Shown here: positions 1 through 8,186 of the stretch, piece after piece
Position numbering within the stretch: position 1 is the first letter of the stretch
Layout: the number at the start of each line of letters is the position of its first letter
DNA from: OLB16 sp964422415
Lineage (GTDB): Bacteria; Hinthialibacterota; Hinthialibacteria; OLB16
Direction of reading: 5' to 3'
DNA: 64,000 nucleotides
Assembly (NCBI GenBank): GCA_964422415.1
Contig: CAYRBI010000009.1
Coordinates: 1 to 64,000 of the forward strand
Program-made: the position numbers and the translations under genes
Notes under the pieces: model-generated
What the model saw: only the letters and a program-made list of their open reading frames with translations
What the model was told of the DNA's origin: nothing
Database searches by the model: none

Positions 1-173
1 GGGTAAGGCAACGACGCGTGATAATTCGTATACACTTTGGTGCCGCCACCCCCGGTGTGCGGTGGATTGTGTTCTTTCTTCACGGCCTTCCGGGGGCGCC
101 ATTGAATATTTCCAAGTGATAAAGCAATGTTGCCTTGCCCCCGATTAACAACTGACCATGGCGGCTGGAATAA

Positions 174-644
174 CTATCCCAATCTTTTGATGACCTCGAG
201 AACCTCTTTCTCGTGGCCGGGAACCTTGACCTTCTCGAAGACCTTGGCCACCTTGCCCGTTTTATCAATCACAATCGTGGTACGGACGATGCCGAAGTAT
301 TTCTTGCCGTACATGCTCTTCTCTTGCCAGACCCCATACTTTTCGGCAACCGCATGATCTTCATCGGAAAGTAGCAGGAAGGGGAGGCCGAATTTGTCGA
401 TGAACTTTTCATGCGAGGTTAGGCTATCTGGACTGACTCCCAGCAGCACGGCCTGCTGGGATGTGAACTCCTCCATGGAGTCCCGGAATTGGCAAGCCTC
501 TGTGGTGCAGCCCGAGGTGTTGTCCTTGGGATAGAAATAGAGGACCACAACCTGGCCGTGATACTCCTTCAAGGTAACCTTCTTGCCATTAGAGGCGGGC
601 AAGGTGAAGGCGGGAGCATTTTTTCCTTCTTGGGGATAAGACAT
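174..644 (-). CDS. bcp: thioredoxin-dependent peroxiredoxin, Bcp/PrxQ type
   Basis: A 156-residue AhpC/TSA-family peroxiredoxin that should reduce H2O2 and organic hydroperoxides in the cytoplasm using thioredoxin. The peroxidatic Cys46 and resolving Cys51 sit in SGCTTEACQFRD, the five-residue spacing typical of PrxQ/Bcp. The fold follows the family order: an APAFTLP start, YFYPKDNTSGC before the active site, and a late R-T-T-I-V-I-D strand. The ATG is preceded by AAGGAGG at nine bases, which supports this start. Length is normal for the family. Together with the oxygen-sensitive enzymes further along, it fits an anaerobe that meets occasional oxidative stress. Confidence 0.93.
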   Translation of the reverse strand: MSYPQEGKNAPAFTLPASNGKKVTLKEYHGQVVVLYFYPKDNTSGCTTEACQFRDSMEEFTSQQAVLLGVSPDSLTSHEKFIDKFGLPFLLLSDEDHAVAEKYGVWQEKSMYGKKYFGIVRTTIVIDKTGKVAKVFEKVKVPGHEKEVLEVIKRLG

Positions 645-682
645 TGGCGATGGCCTCCTTCCAAGAGGTGAGAGGGTTTTGT

Positions 683-877
683 TTACGGCAGCACGAAGAG
701 CCGGGTCAGAAATGCAAGGCCGGCCAGGAACATCACAAGGCTTCCTCCCAGGAGAGCGCCTTGGACCATTTTCCTCTTCTCCGGGGCGACACGCGGCCCC
801 ACCACCAACTGCCCGATCACGACATCGAAGAGGCTGGCCAGGATCAGGATAGTTCCCACCAGGGTGTTTGTTGACAT
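683..877 (-). CDS. small two-helix membrane protein
   Basis: A 64-residue hydrophobic protein with two predicted membrane segments (about residues 5-27 and 40-62) joined by a short charged loop containing PEKRK. The ATG follows GGGAG at six bases, so translation looks real despite the small size. It lies between the methyltransferase and bcp on the same strand, with about 13 and 38 bases to the neighbours, so the three could be cotranscribed. I recognise no family. It could be a small subunit or chaperone of a membrane complex, but nothing in the sequence shows that. Confidence 0.6.
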   Translation of the reverse strand: MSTNTLVGTILILASLFDVVIGQLVVGPRVAPEKRKMVQGALLGGSLVMFLAGLAFLTRLFVLP

Positions 878-890
878 GCTATTCTCCCGA

Positions 891-1610
891 TTAAGACAAC
901 AATACGGGCAGCCCTTCGGCCAGCCCCTCGTCTGAGACTTCTCCTTCTTCTGTCCAATCCGGTTTGGGTACGTAATGGGCAGAATCCATCGAGGGTTTGG
1001 TCGCCACGATATTCAAGAAAACATCCCCCTTCTCGATGACATGGATACCGGTAAACCCGAGGTTACGGAGTCCCGTTTTCCACTCCTCTTCGGACATCCA
1101 TTGCTCACCGAATTCGGGACGGCTGGTCAGGAAGGCCACCCGTCCACCCGGTTTGAGGAGGCGGTTCATCTCATGGATCACCTGCCAACGTTTATCACGT
1201 GGTAGCATAACCAGCATGAAGGCGCTGACACAGCAATCGAATTGGCGGTTAATCGGGAGATTGAGGGCATCTCCATTGACAAAGAAGACTGGTTGTCCGG
1301 ATTTACGTTTGTGGCAAGCTTCCTGGAGCATCCCGCGTGCGAGGTCAATCCCCACCACCCCACCCGCTTTGGGAGCGGCCAGATAACAGAGGAGTCCTGT
1401 CCCGCAACCGATATCCAATACCCAGTCCCCTTCACGGACTAGATCATTCATTAAGGTTTCGGCGGATTCTACGTAACCCCGGATGAGACGGTGGTAAAGG
1501 AAGTCATAAAACCTCCCCATGACATTGTAAAAAAGGCATGTCATCCCACGGTTGGCGGAGACAACATTCTTGCCTGCATTCCGCATGACTGCGGTTTTCC
1601 AAAATTTCAT
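891..1610 (-). CDS. class I SAM-dependent methyltransferase
   Basis: A 239-residue Rossmann-type methyltransferase of the UbiE/Methyltransf_11 kind. Motif I is VLDIGCGTG, followed by the acidic end of strand 2 in VVGIDLARGM, the NGDAL segment and the post-motif LLKPGGRVAFL. The N-terminal 50 residues (MGRFYDFLYHRLIRGY) resemble the lead-in of small-molecule and lipid or quinone methyltransferases, but the substrate cannot be read from the sequence. The last 40 residues are acidic and look like a loose tail. A GAGG stands ten bases before the ATG. First gene of a short minus-strand group ending with bcp. Confidence 0.85.
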   Translation of the reverse strand: MKFWKTAVMRNAGKNVVSANRGMTCLFYNVMGRFYDFLYHRLIRGYVESAETLMNDLVREGDWVLDIGCGTGLLCYLAAPKAGGVVGIDLARGMLQEACHKRKSGQPVFFVNGDALNLPINRQFDCCVSAFMLVMLPRDKRWQVIHEMNRLLKPGGRVAFLTSRPEFGEQWMSEEEWKTGLRNLGFTGIHVIEKGDVFLNIVATKPSMDSAHYVPKPDWTEEGEVSDEGLAEGLPVLLS

Positions 1611-1754
1611 TTTTCTACAGCCTCAGGGTAAAGGCAGTAAACTCCCGGTTCGGGTATGGGTGGAGTGGATGAAACCAAAGATCACCTCTCTCACCCCCGG
1701 ATTTTGGATCATACGCACATTGCCCGGACAAGCCAACACCTCAACGAGATGATC

Positions 1755-3410
1755 TTAGGAGGTAGGATGCGTGAGATTATTCCAGTTGGGAGCAAACACC
1801 CAGAGGCCATCGATCTGGGAAAGGAGATGGGGGTGGGCTCCCTTTCCTGAGAGAACCTTGGAAAAAGTCTGGAAGTTCTCTTCAGTATCGAAGATATAGA
1901 GGGAGTCCTCGTCGAATATACCCTCCTGGATCATGCGGGCATACTTCTCCCGGATGGCCGCACGTTGGTCCCGTCCGACACGTGCAAAATGAGCGGCATC
2001 GGTAGGCTTCTTGTGAAGCATTGCAAAGTAGGCCACATATCTCCATTGGGGGATGGTCACCGCCCCAAAGTTAGTCGATCTGGGTTGGACCAGGCGTACC
2101 TTCTCGTAGTGTGTGACCGCTTCATCCCAGAACACCGACTGCATGGGGGTATCCCAAGTGGAACTCACGGGACTGAGATATTGGCGGGTGGCTAGCAAAC
2201 CAGAACTGATATCGATGACTTGCAGGATGAGACAGGCCAGCAAAATGAGGATCGATCGCCCTACCGGAAACCTCCGGATAACTGTGACCAGCACGGCCAG
2301 TTGGAGGCAATAGACAACGCTCCAGATCATCCTGCCAGAAGCGCGGAGCAAGCTTCCCATGTTCATAACCAAGTCCGGTGCACCGAGTGAAAACTGGTGG
2401 GGTCCCACCCCGATATTGGGAGTAATGGCGAACAGGGTCAGAAAGAAAAGAACAAGAAACAGGGGAAGCCGCTGATAGTTGATGGTGGGGCGTTTGTAAT
2501 AGAGAGAGGCGAGAGCAATGACACACAGAAGGAGCATCCCCAAACCCAGATAAGCGGTGCCCACATCCTCTCCCTCAGTGTTCGGTATATTATGTAACAG
2601 GAGAGACCACCCATTGGGGTCGATAAACGACAACACATTCATCTTATTGTAGCCATATCCTATGGCTGTCCGTCCCGCCCTAACGATGAAGAATCCGATA
2701 AGCCAGAGGGTGGCGGAGACGAGAAGAAAAGTACCACCCACTTCGGTGAAGAGTGGCACTGGCCTCTGCTGCAGAAAACAATATCTAGCAACTAAATCCG
2801 CAAGCCATATCAACCCGGCAGCTCCCAACAGATAGGGAGAGAGAGTGGCGGTGACACAGAGTAAGGTTGGCCAGAGGTATCTCTTGGTCAGTATATTCTC
2901 ACTCAAGCATAGATAAACAGCCGCCAGGAGAGTCCAGTGACTGGAAGCTGCGATGTGTCCGTGCATTTGGCTAAAAGTGGGACAGAAAAGGAAGAAGGCG
3001 GATCCCAGCCCCTTCAGAATGCGGCTATTAGTAAAAAGACCCACCAGTTTCCAAGACCAGTAGCCCTGCAGAAAGTAGTTCAATAACAGACACAATCCCA
3101 GGTATTGGAATGTATCAGGAAGATAGGATGAGAAGGGTTTGAAGAAGAGATCCGCTAGAGAAACTGTGTTGGCGTAATAGGTGGAACTACTGATCTCCAA
3201 CCCATAGGCTGGATTCGCGGTCAGTGGAAGTGTCCAAGGAGCCCAGCGATAATAGGCCCAGGCTAGGTAATACTGAGCACGGTCCCCGTTTGAGAGCCAG
3301 GCAATGTTCGCGGTGTCGAGGATCTTGAATCCAACTGTGGCCCAGAACGCCGCCAGCCCCATACAGAGCGGGACAAGGACACCCAGGGGATCTTTCACAA
3401 ACTTTTTCAT
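1755..3410 (-). CDS. polytopic membrane protein, DUF6311-like
   Basis: A 551-residue integral membrane protein with about ten hydrophobic helices. The first extracytoplasmic loop has GDRAQYYLAWAYYRW and a WTLPLTANPAYG segment, followed by LADLFFKPF and LPDTFQYLG, a pattern I associate with DUF6311 and with GT-C-fold glycosyltransferases such as the YfhO type. The soluble C-terminal 150 residues are probably periplasmic. A role in transferring sugars from polyprenyl-phosphate donors to surface glycans is a reasonable guess for this fold, not shown. No strong Shine-Dalgarno is visible before the ATG. It lies 64 bases after the ACT-protein gene. Confidence 0.7.
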   Translation of the reverse strand: MKKFVKDPLGVLVPLCMGLAAFWATVGFKILDTANIAWLSNGDRAQYYLAWAYYRWAPWTLPLTANPAYGLEISSSTYYANTVSLADLFFKPFSSYLPDTFQYLGLCLLLNYFLQGYWSWKLVGLFTNSRILKGLGSAFFLFCPTFSQMHGHIAASSHWTLLAAVYLCLSENILTKRYLWPTLLCVTATLSPYLLGAAGLIWLADLVARYCFLQQRPVPLFTEVGGTFLLVSATLWLIGFFIVRAGRTAIGYGYNKMNVLSFIDPNGWSLLLHNIPNTEGEDVGTAYLGLGMLLLCVIALASLYYKRPTINYQRLPLFLVLFFLTLFAITPNIGVGPHQFSLGAPDLVMNMGSLLRASGRMIWSVVYCLQLAVLVTVIRRFPVGRSILILLACLILQVIDISSGLLATRQYLSPVSSTWDTPMQSVFWDEAVTHYEKVRLVQPRSTNFGAVTIPQWRYVAYFAMLHKKPTDAAHFARVGRDQRAAIREKYARMIQEGIFDEDSLYIFDTEENFQTFSKVLSGKGAHPHLLSQIDGLWVFAPNWNNLTHPTS

Positions 3411-3474
3411 CGGAGCTGGTGAGTGTGTGCGGATTCAGTTTCCGTGAGATCGCCTCCCCTCACCCCTAAACTCC

Positions 3475-4005
3475 TTATACGGGTATAGGTTCGACACTGA
3501 TGTCGATGTTCCGTTGGTCAGCAACCTCGGATAGGCGCTTGCGGAGTTGATGAACGGAGATCTCCAGGGGAAGCGAGACTCTCATCCGGACATCAAACAG
3601 TGGTGTCCCGGTGACCGGAGCGGGCCGGGTGGTGGTTTCCAGGTCCTCGATGTTTGCTCCCAGCGCAGCGATCTCATGCGCGAGCGCATGGACAATCCCG
3701 GGATGGTCCATGGCATATCCACGGACCAGGTACGGGATGCCTTCCCGGCCGCCGGAGATGGCGGTTTCGCGCATCGTGATGGTCATCCCAGTCAGAGATT
3801 CCAGATCACCTAGAAAGGTCTTGGGTTCTCTGGCATCGGGACGGGTTTTGGAGAGGAGGAGGATGAGGGCGAATTCCCCACCCAGGGTGGCCATGCGGGA
3901 GTCCTCCAGGTTGAATCCCTCCCCCGTGAGGAATCCCGACAGGTTGGCGACAATGCCTGGGCGGTCAGGTCCGACCGCGGTGAGTACATATTTGTGGTCT
4001 GTCAT
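3475..4005 (-). CDS. tandem ACT-domain protein, GcvR-like
   Basis: A 176-residue protein with two ACT domains: the first opens with YVLTAVGPDRPGIVANLSGFL (residues 6-26), the second with YLVRGYAMDHPGIVHALAHEI. This is the layout of the glycine cleavage repressor GcvR and related amino-acid-sensing proteins. ACT domains bind small ligands, often amino acids, and regulate enzymes or regulators. No DNA-binding or catalytic domain is present, so it probably acts on a partner. It is the second gene of an apparent pair with the 56-residue gene 15 bases upstream. GAGAGGA lies about ten bases before the ATG. The ligand is unknown. Confidence 0.85.
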   Translation of the reverse strand: MTDHKYVLTAVGPDRPGIVANLSGFLTGEGFNLEDSRMATLGGEFALILLLSKTRPDAREPKTFLGDLESLTGMTITMRETAISGGREGIPYLVRGYAMDHPGIVHALAHEIAALGANIEDLETTTRPAPVTGTPLFDVRMRVSLPLEISVHQLRKRLSEVADQRNIDISVEPIPV

Positions 4006-4020
4006 CTCGAATGATCCTCT

Positions 4021-4191
4021 CTACTCTCCAGAATCCCGCATCGCTTCGTTAAGGTATCCCTGGAATTCCGCCATTTTATAGGAGATAAAGCACACTGCAT
4101 GATGAAGGGCCAGGTATTCTAAATCCTCCTCATCACCAGAGGCATCCTTGCGCAGTTCATTCAACTTGGCCAGGAGGGTTTCAGCTTTCAT
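4021..4191 (-). CDS. 56-residue hypothetical protein
   Basis: A short reading frame below the usual size cut-off. It starts with ATG five bases after a near-perfect AAGGAG and runs 56 codons to TAG. The protein is acidic and predicted helical (MKAETLLAKLNELRKDASG at the N-terminus), with one Cys and two adjacent His. The gene ends 15 bases before the ACT-domain gene on the same strand, so the two are probably cotranscribed. I do not recognise a family. The strong ribosome-binding site and tight spacing are the evidence that it is real. Confidence 0.6.
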   Translation of the reverse strand: MKAETLLAKLNELRKDASGDEEDLEYLALHHAVCFISYKMAEFQGYLNEAMRDSGE

Positions 4192-4366
4192 GGGAACTCC
4201 TTCGTACTTCTCTCAAGGCGGTTGGATATATTGTCGATCCTATCGTAAGCCTCTGTCTCAAGACTAGAGCAGGGAAAATAGAGCGCAAGTGGAAGCTACT
4301 ATTCCCCGGGGGGTGGGTTTGCTTAAATACACCCGCACTTGGGCCTGTTACCCTCGGTATTGGATC

Positions 4367-4387
4367 AGGGACACTGATGATGTCCCT
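4367..4387 (+). promoter_or_regulatory. hairpin just upstream of the ribosome-binding site
   Basis: AGGGACA and TGTCCCT form a perfect seven-base-pair stem with a seven-base loop. The stem is followed by TTTAAAAGGAG and, nine bases later, the ATG of the next gene. A similar small stem (AAAGGG/CCCTTT, 8156-8171) precedes the GH71/99-like gene at 8187. It could stabilise the mRNA 5' end or act as a weak terminator. The function is unproven. Confidence 0.4.
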
Positions 4388-4406
4388 TTAAAAGGAGTGT
4401 TGTTCT

Positions 4407-5393
4407 ATGTTTTTCAAGAAATGCTTTCTCTGCTTTTTGGTGGGCTTTTTAGTAATTCCCGCCTGCTCTGCCATCCAGCTGCGCCTTAAATTCGAGAAGG
4501 ACAAGGTTGCGGCAAATGAAGTGAACGCACATATCCAGGGAGACTTGAAGGTCGATGGAACTCAGCGCCTTGAGGGAACCGCCTCGGGTGACATGGGAGT
4601 TAAGATCAACCAGAAGACCCTCGCGATCGATGAAAAGGGGATCGCCTCGATTGAGAATAAGCTCGAGGGCTTCAATGTGACTGTCGATTCCGAGGCCGAC
4701 ATGGGACAAGGGAAAAAGAAATATAGCCTCCAGCTAAACGAGAATGGGGGAAAGACGGTCGTTGATGGGAAAGAAGAAGCGATCCCTCCAGTGCCTAATG
4801 TGAAGGCCCAATCCTGGCAGGTGAACATGGATAACCTGGGTGCACCGGTATCACTCTCCTTGGATTCCACCCAAATGGGATCTGAGGAGGCTAAGGAGGT
4901 TCAGAACCTGTCAGATTCTGTAGTGAATGTGATCGCCAAACATGCCCCCCTCCCTGAACAGGATGTTAAAGTGGGAGACACTTGGGAAAATGTCTTGTCG
5001 ATCAAGGAACTGACCTCGACTCTGGCTAAGGATAATCCCATGTTGAATGCCTTGGCGGTCTTGGGAATCGATGATGTGAAAACGGTCAGTACCCTCAAGG
5101 AGATCCGTACCGAGGGTGGCAACGAGATTGCGATGATCAGCTCAGTGACCAATTTCTCTTGGAAAGCGGGTCAGATTCCACTTGGCGTGATCAACATCAC
5201 GGTCAACAAGCTGGATGTGAAGAGCGAAGCGCTAGTGGATATGAACAACACACTGGGCCAGATCTCGCGTGACACCGCGATCACCACGTTGGCCTTTGAT
5301 ATTGCCATCACCACCGCTTTCGGAGGGCAAGACGCTGGCAGCTACACCGCCATCGGCAACCTCAAGATGGAATCAACCACCACGAACAAATAA
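4407..5393 (+). CDS. exported protein of unknown function
   Basis: A 328-residue protein with an N-terminal signal sequence of about 20 residues (FLCFLVGFLVIPACSA). It could be cut by signal peptidase I after CSA, or lipid-modified at Cys20, although the residues before that Cys are a poor lipobox. The rest is soluble and beta-rich, with GDTWENVLSI resembling a segment seen in periplasmic DUF6263-like proteins. It has no cysteines after the signal and no catalytic motif I can name. AAGGAG lies nine bases before the ATG. It probably sits in the periplasm or on the outer membrane. Confidence 0.7.
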   Translation: MFFKKCFLCFLVGFLVIPACSAIQLRLKFEKDKVAANEVNAHIQGDLKVDGTQRLEGTASGDMGVKINQKTLAIDEKGIASIENKLEGFNVTVDSEADMGQGKKKYSLQLNENGGKTVVDGKEEAIPPVPNVKAQSWQVNMDNLGAPVSLSLDSTQMGSEEAKEVQNLSDSVVNVIAKHAPLPEQDVKVGDTWENVLSIKELTSTLAKDNPMLNALAVLGIDDVKTVSTLKEIRTEGGNEIAMISSVTNFSWKAGQIPLGVINITVNKLDVKSEALVDMNNTLGQISRDTAITTLAFDIAITTAFGGQDAGSYTAIGNLKMESTTTNK

Positions 5394-5412
5394 GAACGGT
5401 TCTATAATTCCC

Positions 5413-6462
5413 ATGACTCCACGTGAACGCTGGCTGGCGGCTATCCACCGTCAGCCAGCAGACCGTATCGCCACTGATTTCTGGTCAACCAGCGAGGTCC
5501 TCGAGCGTCTCATGGCGGAGCTCCAGTGCCAGACCGAGGATGACCTGTGGCGCGCTCTCAAGATCGACCGTGTCCACGCCGTATATCCGCGTTATGCCGG
5601 TCCAGAGATTCCCGATGAGAACATCTGGCATCTTGGACGCAAGGACCAGGTTGTGGCGGATGGCAAGGGGATTTACAGCGAGGTGGTCGAAAATCCCCTC
5701 GCGGAGATGACCGATCCCGCCCAGTTGGATGACTTCCCCTGGCCCTCCCCAGATTGGTTTGACTATTCCCACATCCGTGCTGAGCTGGACATGCTTACCG
5801 ATTGGCCGGTCGTGGGCGGAACCTTCGAACCCTTCAATCTGTACTGTGCGTTGCGTGGCCTGGAAAAGGGCTTTGAGGATATCGCCGCCAATCCCGGGTT
5901 TCTTGAAAAGGCGCTCCAGAGGATCTTCGACTTCCACTATGAGGTGAACCGGAGGATCTTCGAGGCCGCTGGCAAGCAGGGTGGCATCCTCTTCACTTAC
6001 GTGGCCGAAGACTTGGGTAGCCAACATGGCTTACTGATGAGCATGAACAGCATCGAGCGCTTCTTCATCCCACGCATGAAGGCCATGATCGATCTGGCAC
6101 ATTCCCATGGGGTTCTGGCCTTTCATCATGATGATGGGGCCATCCGTAAAGTTATTCCCCGCATGATTGAGATCGGCATCGACTTTCTGAATCCCATTCA
6201 GTGGCGTTGCACTGGAATGGACCGGGAGGGTCTCCAGCGCGGCTTCGGGGACAAGGTGATCTTCCATGGGGGTGTCGACAACCAGTACACGCTCCCCTTC
6301 GGGACTCCCGGAGAGGTCCGCCAGGAGGTCCTGGACAATATCCGCATTCTTGGAGAGAACGGGGGATACATCGTTGCGCCATGTCACAACATTCAACCAG
6401 TATCACCAACCGGAAACATCCTCGCCATGTATGCCGCTGTGGACGAAGCCTGCGGCGCTTGA
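5413..6462 (+). CDS. uroporphyrinogen decarboxylase-family protein
   Basis: A 349-residue TIM-barrel protein of the URO-D superfamily, beginning MTPRERWLAAIHRQPADRI as family members do. The reading frame is open further upstream, but that part overlaps the preceding gene, so I take the ATG at 5413. Late motifs FHGGVDNQYTLPFGTPGEV and APCHNIQPVSPTGNI, with conserved His and Cys, match the zinc/thiol-binding end of the corrinoid methyltransferase branch (MtaA/CmuA) rather than HemE. Many such genes in PVC-like genomes are of unknown substrate. The last 32 bases overlap the start of the phosphodiesterase gene, suggesting translational coupling. Confidence 0.85.
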   Translation: MTPRERWLAAIHRQPADRIATDFWSTSEVLERLMAELQCQTEDDLWRALKIDRVHAVYPRYAGPEIPDENIWHLGRKDQVVADGKGIYSEVVENPLAEMTDPAQLDDFPWPSPDWFDYSHIRAELDMLTDWPVVGGTFEPFNLYCALRGLEKGFEDIAANPGFLEKALQRIFDFHYEVNRRIFEAAGKQGGILFTYVAEDLGSQHGLLMSMNSIERFFIPRMKAMIDLAHSHGVLAFHHDDGAIRKVIPRMIEIGIDFLNPIQWRCTGMDREGLQRGFGDKVIFHGGVDNQYTLPFGTPGEVRQEVLDNIRILGENGGYIVAPCHNIQPVSPTGNILAMYAAVDEACGA

Positions 6463-8041
6463 TGCCTTAGCACCTTCTGTCTTCATCGGATTATTCGTTC
6501 TGATGATCCTGATGAGCCTTCCGCTTCCTTCCTCCGCTACGGATATCACAGGGGGTTCCGCCCCGAATGTGTCTCCCTTCGAGTTCTTCCAGCCACTGAC
6601 ACCTCCCCGTGCCTTCCAGACCATAGCTCACCGGGGGATGATGACCCAGGCGCCAGAGAATACGCGCCCGGCTATCGAGCGCGCCATCGAGGATGGGATC
6701 GAGTGGGTGGAGGTGGATGTCCGTCTGACCAAGGATGGCAAGCATGTACTCCTCCACGATCCAGATGTGGACCGGAAAACGAATGGCCGGGGAGCGGTGA
6801 AGGACTTTACCTGGGCTGAACTCAAGGCCCTCGACGCGGGGAGCGCCTTCGCTCCGCGTTATGCGGGTGAAAAGATTCTCAGTCTCACCGAGTGCCTCGC
6901 ATTGGCCAAGGGACGGATCAATCTGTATCTCGACTGCAAGGAAATCGATCCAGATCTGCTGGTCCGTGAGGTACTGGCGGCGGGCATGGAGCATCAGGTC
7001 ACTGCCTTTACCAAGCCTGAGATTCTCAAGGAGATCCGTGCCGTCTCACAGGGGCGTGTGGCCATCATGCCCAAGTGGAGAGGGGAAGAGAACCTGGGGG
7101 AGTGGCTCGATTCGATGCAGCCAGCTGCGGTTGAGGTAGATGCGGACAAGGTGATCCCCGGGTTTTGTGAGCAGCTCCATGAACGCGGGATCAAGGTTCA
7201 GGTCAAGGTCCTGGGTGAGTGGGACAAGCCGGAATGGTGGGAGAAGTGCCTGGCTGCTGGAGCGGACTGGTTGCAGACTGATCTTCCAGAGGAAGTGATC
7301 GCCTATGGCTATCATCGCCAGCACCCCAAGAATCTAGTAGCCTTCTCCCTTCACCGTGGGGCCTTGCGCTATGCCCCGGAGAATACTCTACCCGCCTTCG
7401 AGAAGGCGGCCCGTTTGGGTGCCGACTTCATCGAGTTGGATGTACACACCACATCGGATGGTGGTTTCTTCCTCCTGCATGACAGTGAACTTGACCGGAC
7501 CACGAGTGGCAAGGGCTCCATCTCGGAATACCCTTCCTCTGTGGTGAGTGGGCTCGATGCGGGGGGATGGTTTGGGCAATCTTTCCGGGGGTTGAAAGTT
7601 CCCACGTTGGAGGAATTTCTTGCCGCTGTTCCCGCTGGCATGAGCCTCTACTGCGATGCCAAAGACATCTCTCCTGGGGAGCTCGTAAAGGCCCTGGAGA
7701 AGCATCACCTTGTGGAGCGGACAGTGGTCTACCAGGGCCCGGATTATCTTGCAAAGCTGAAGGAGCTCGCTCCCCAACTACGCCGGATGCCCCCCCTCTC
7801 ATCGATTGAACAGATCGATGCGATTGCCGCGAAGGTTCAACCTTATGCTTTCGATGTATCCTGGGAGGCTCTCTCGAAGGAACTTATTGACCGTTGCCAC
7901 CAGGGCGGAATCAAGGTCTTCTCGGATGCCATGGGAGGCAACGAACGGATTGAGGCCTATCTCCAGGCGATGGAGTGGGGCATCGACTTGATCCAGACCG
8001 ATCAGCCCTTACGGCTGATACGTGCCTTTGAGATCAAGTAG
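6431..8041 (+). CDS. exported protein with two glycerophosphodiester phosphodiesterase domains
   Basis: A 536-residue protein with a long hydrophobic leader (about residues 15-35, ending near SSA) and two consecutive GDPD domains. Domain 1 (about 63-300) has AHRG, PENT, VEVDVRLTKDG, LLHDPDVDR. Domain 2 (about 305-535) has LHRG, PENT, IELDVHTTSDG, LLHDSELDR. Both keep the catalytic His pair and the Glu-x-Asp metal ligands, so both may be active. GDPDs hydrolyse glycerophosphodiesters to glycerol-3-phosphate and an alcohol. Some secreted homologues act on other phosphodiesters or teichoic acids. The ATG at 6431 lies inside the URO-D-family gene. A later in-frame start near 6500 would shorten the leader. 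Confidence 0.88.
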   Translation: MPLWTKPAALDALAPSVFIGLFVLMILMSLPLPSSATDITGGSAPNVSPFEFFQPLTPPRAFQTIAHRGMMTQAPENTRPAIERAIEDGIEWVEVDVRLTKDGKHVLLHDPDVDRKTNGRGAVKDFTWAELKALDAGSAFAPRYAGEKILSLTECLALAKGRINLYLDCKEIDPDLLVREVLAAGMEHQVTAFTKPEILKEIRAVSQGRVAIMPKWRGEENLGEWLDSMQPAAVEVDADKVIPGFCEQLHERGIKVQVKVLGEWDKPEWWEKCLAAGADWLQTDLPEEVIAYGYHRQHPKNLVAFSLHRGALRYAPENTLPAFEKAARLGADFIELDVHTTSDGGFFLLHDSELDRTTSGKGSISEYPSSVVSGLDAGGWFGQSFRGLKVPTLEEFLAAVPAGMSLYCDAKDISPGELVKALEKHHLVERTVVYQGPDYLAKLKELAPQLRRMPPLSSIEQIDAIAAKVQPYAFDVSWEALSKELIDRCHQGGIKVFSDAMGGNERIEAYLQAMEWGIDLIQTDQPLRLIRAFEIK

Positions 8042-8050
8042 TTGAAATTA

Positions 8051-8138
8051 CCCGTATGTTGTTCATGCTTTAGCATGTGGTTTCCTCTCGAATTCCCTTG
8101 ATGCAATCCTACATGCTCAAGCATGAACAACGTGCGGG
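8051..8138. repeat. REP/BIME-like inverted pair
   Basis: Two 28-base arms (8051-8078 and 8111-8138) are inverted copies differing at four positions. Each contains GTTGTTCATGCTT and a self-complementary CATGCT(NN)AGCATG, so each arm alone folds as well. A third copy is at 9491-9515. This arrangement resembles bacterial REP/BIME elements mobilised by IS200-like REP transposases. No transposase gene lies in the window. Confidence 0.7.
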
Positions 8139-8186
8139 TTGTCCCTGCCACATTGAAAGGGCAGTCCCTTTGAAAGGATTCCATTC

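Noticed and set aside
1..173. Possible gene at the left edge
   Set aside because: Frames here are short, lack a good start and overlap bcp on the wrong strand; only a weak imperfect hairpin (CCGCCACC/GGTGTGCGG) is seen.
5269..5412. N-terminal extension of the URO-D-family protein
   Set aside because: The first 48 codons overlap the preceding exported-protein gene and do not resemble the family.
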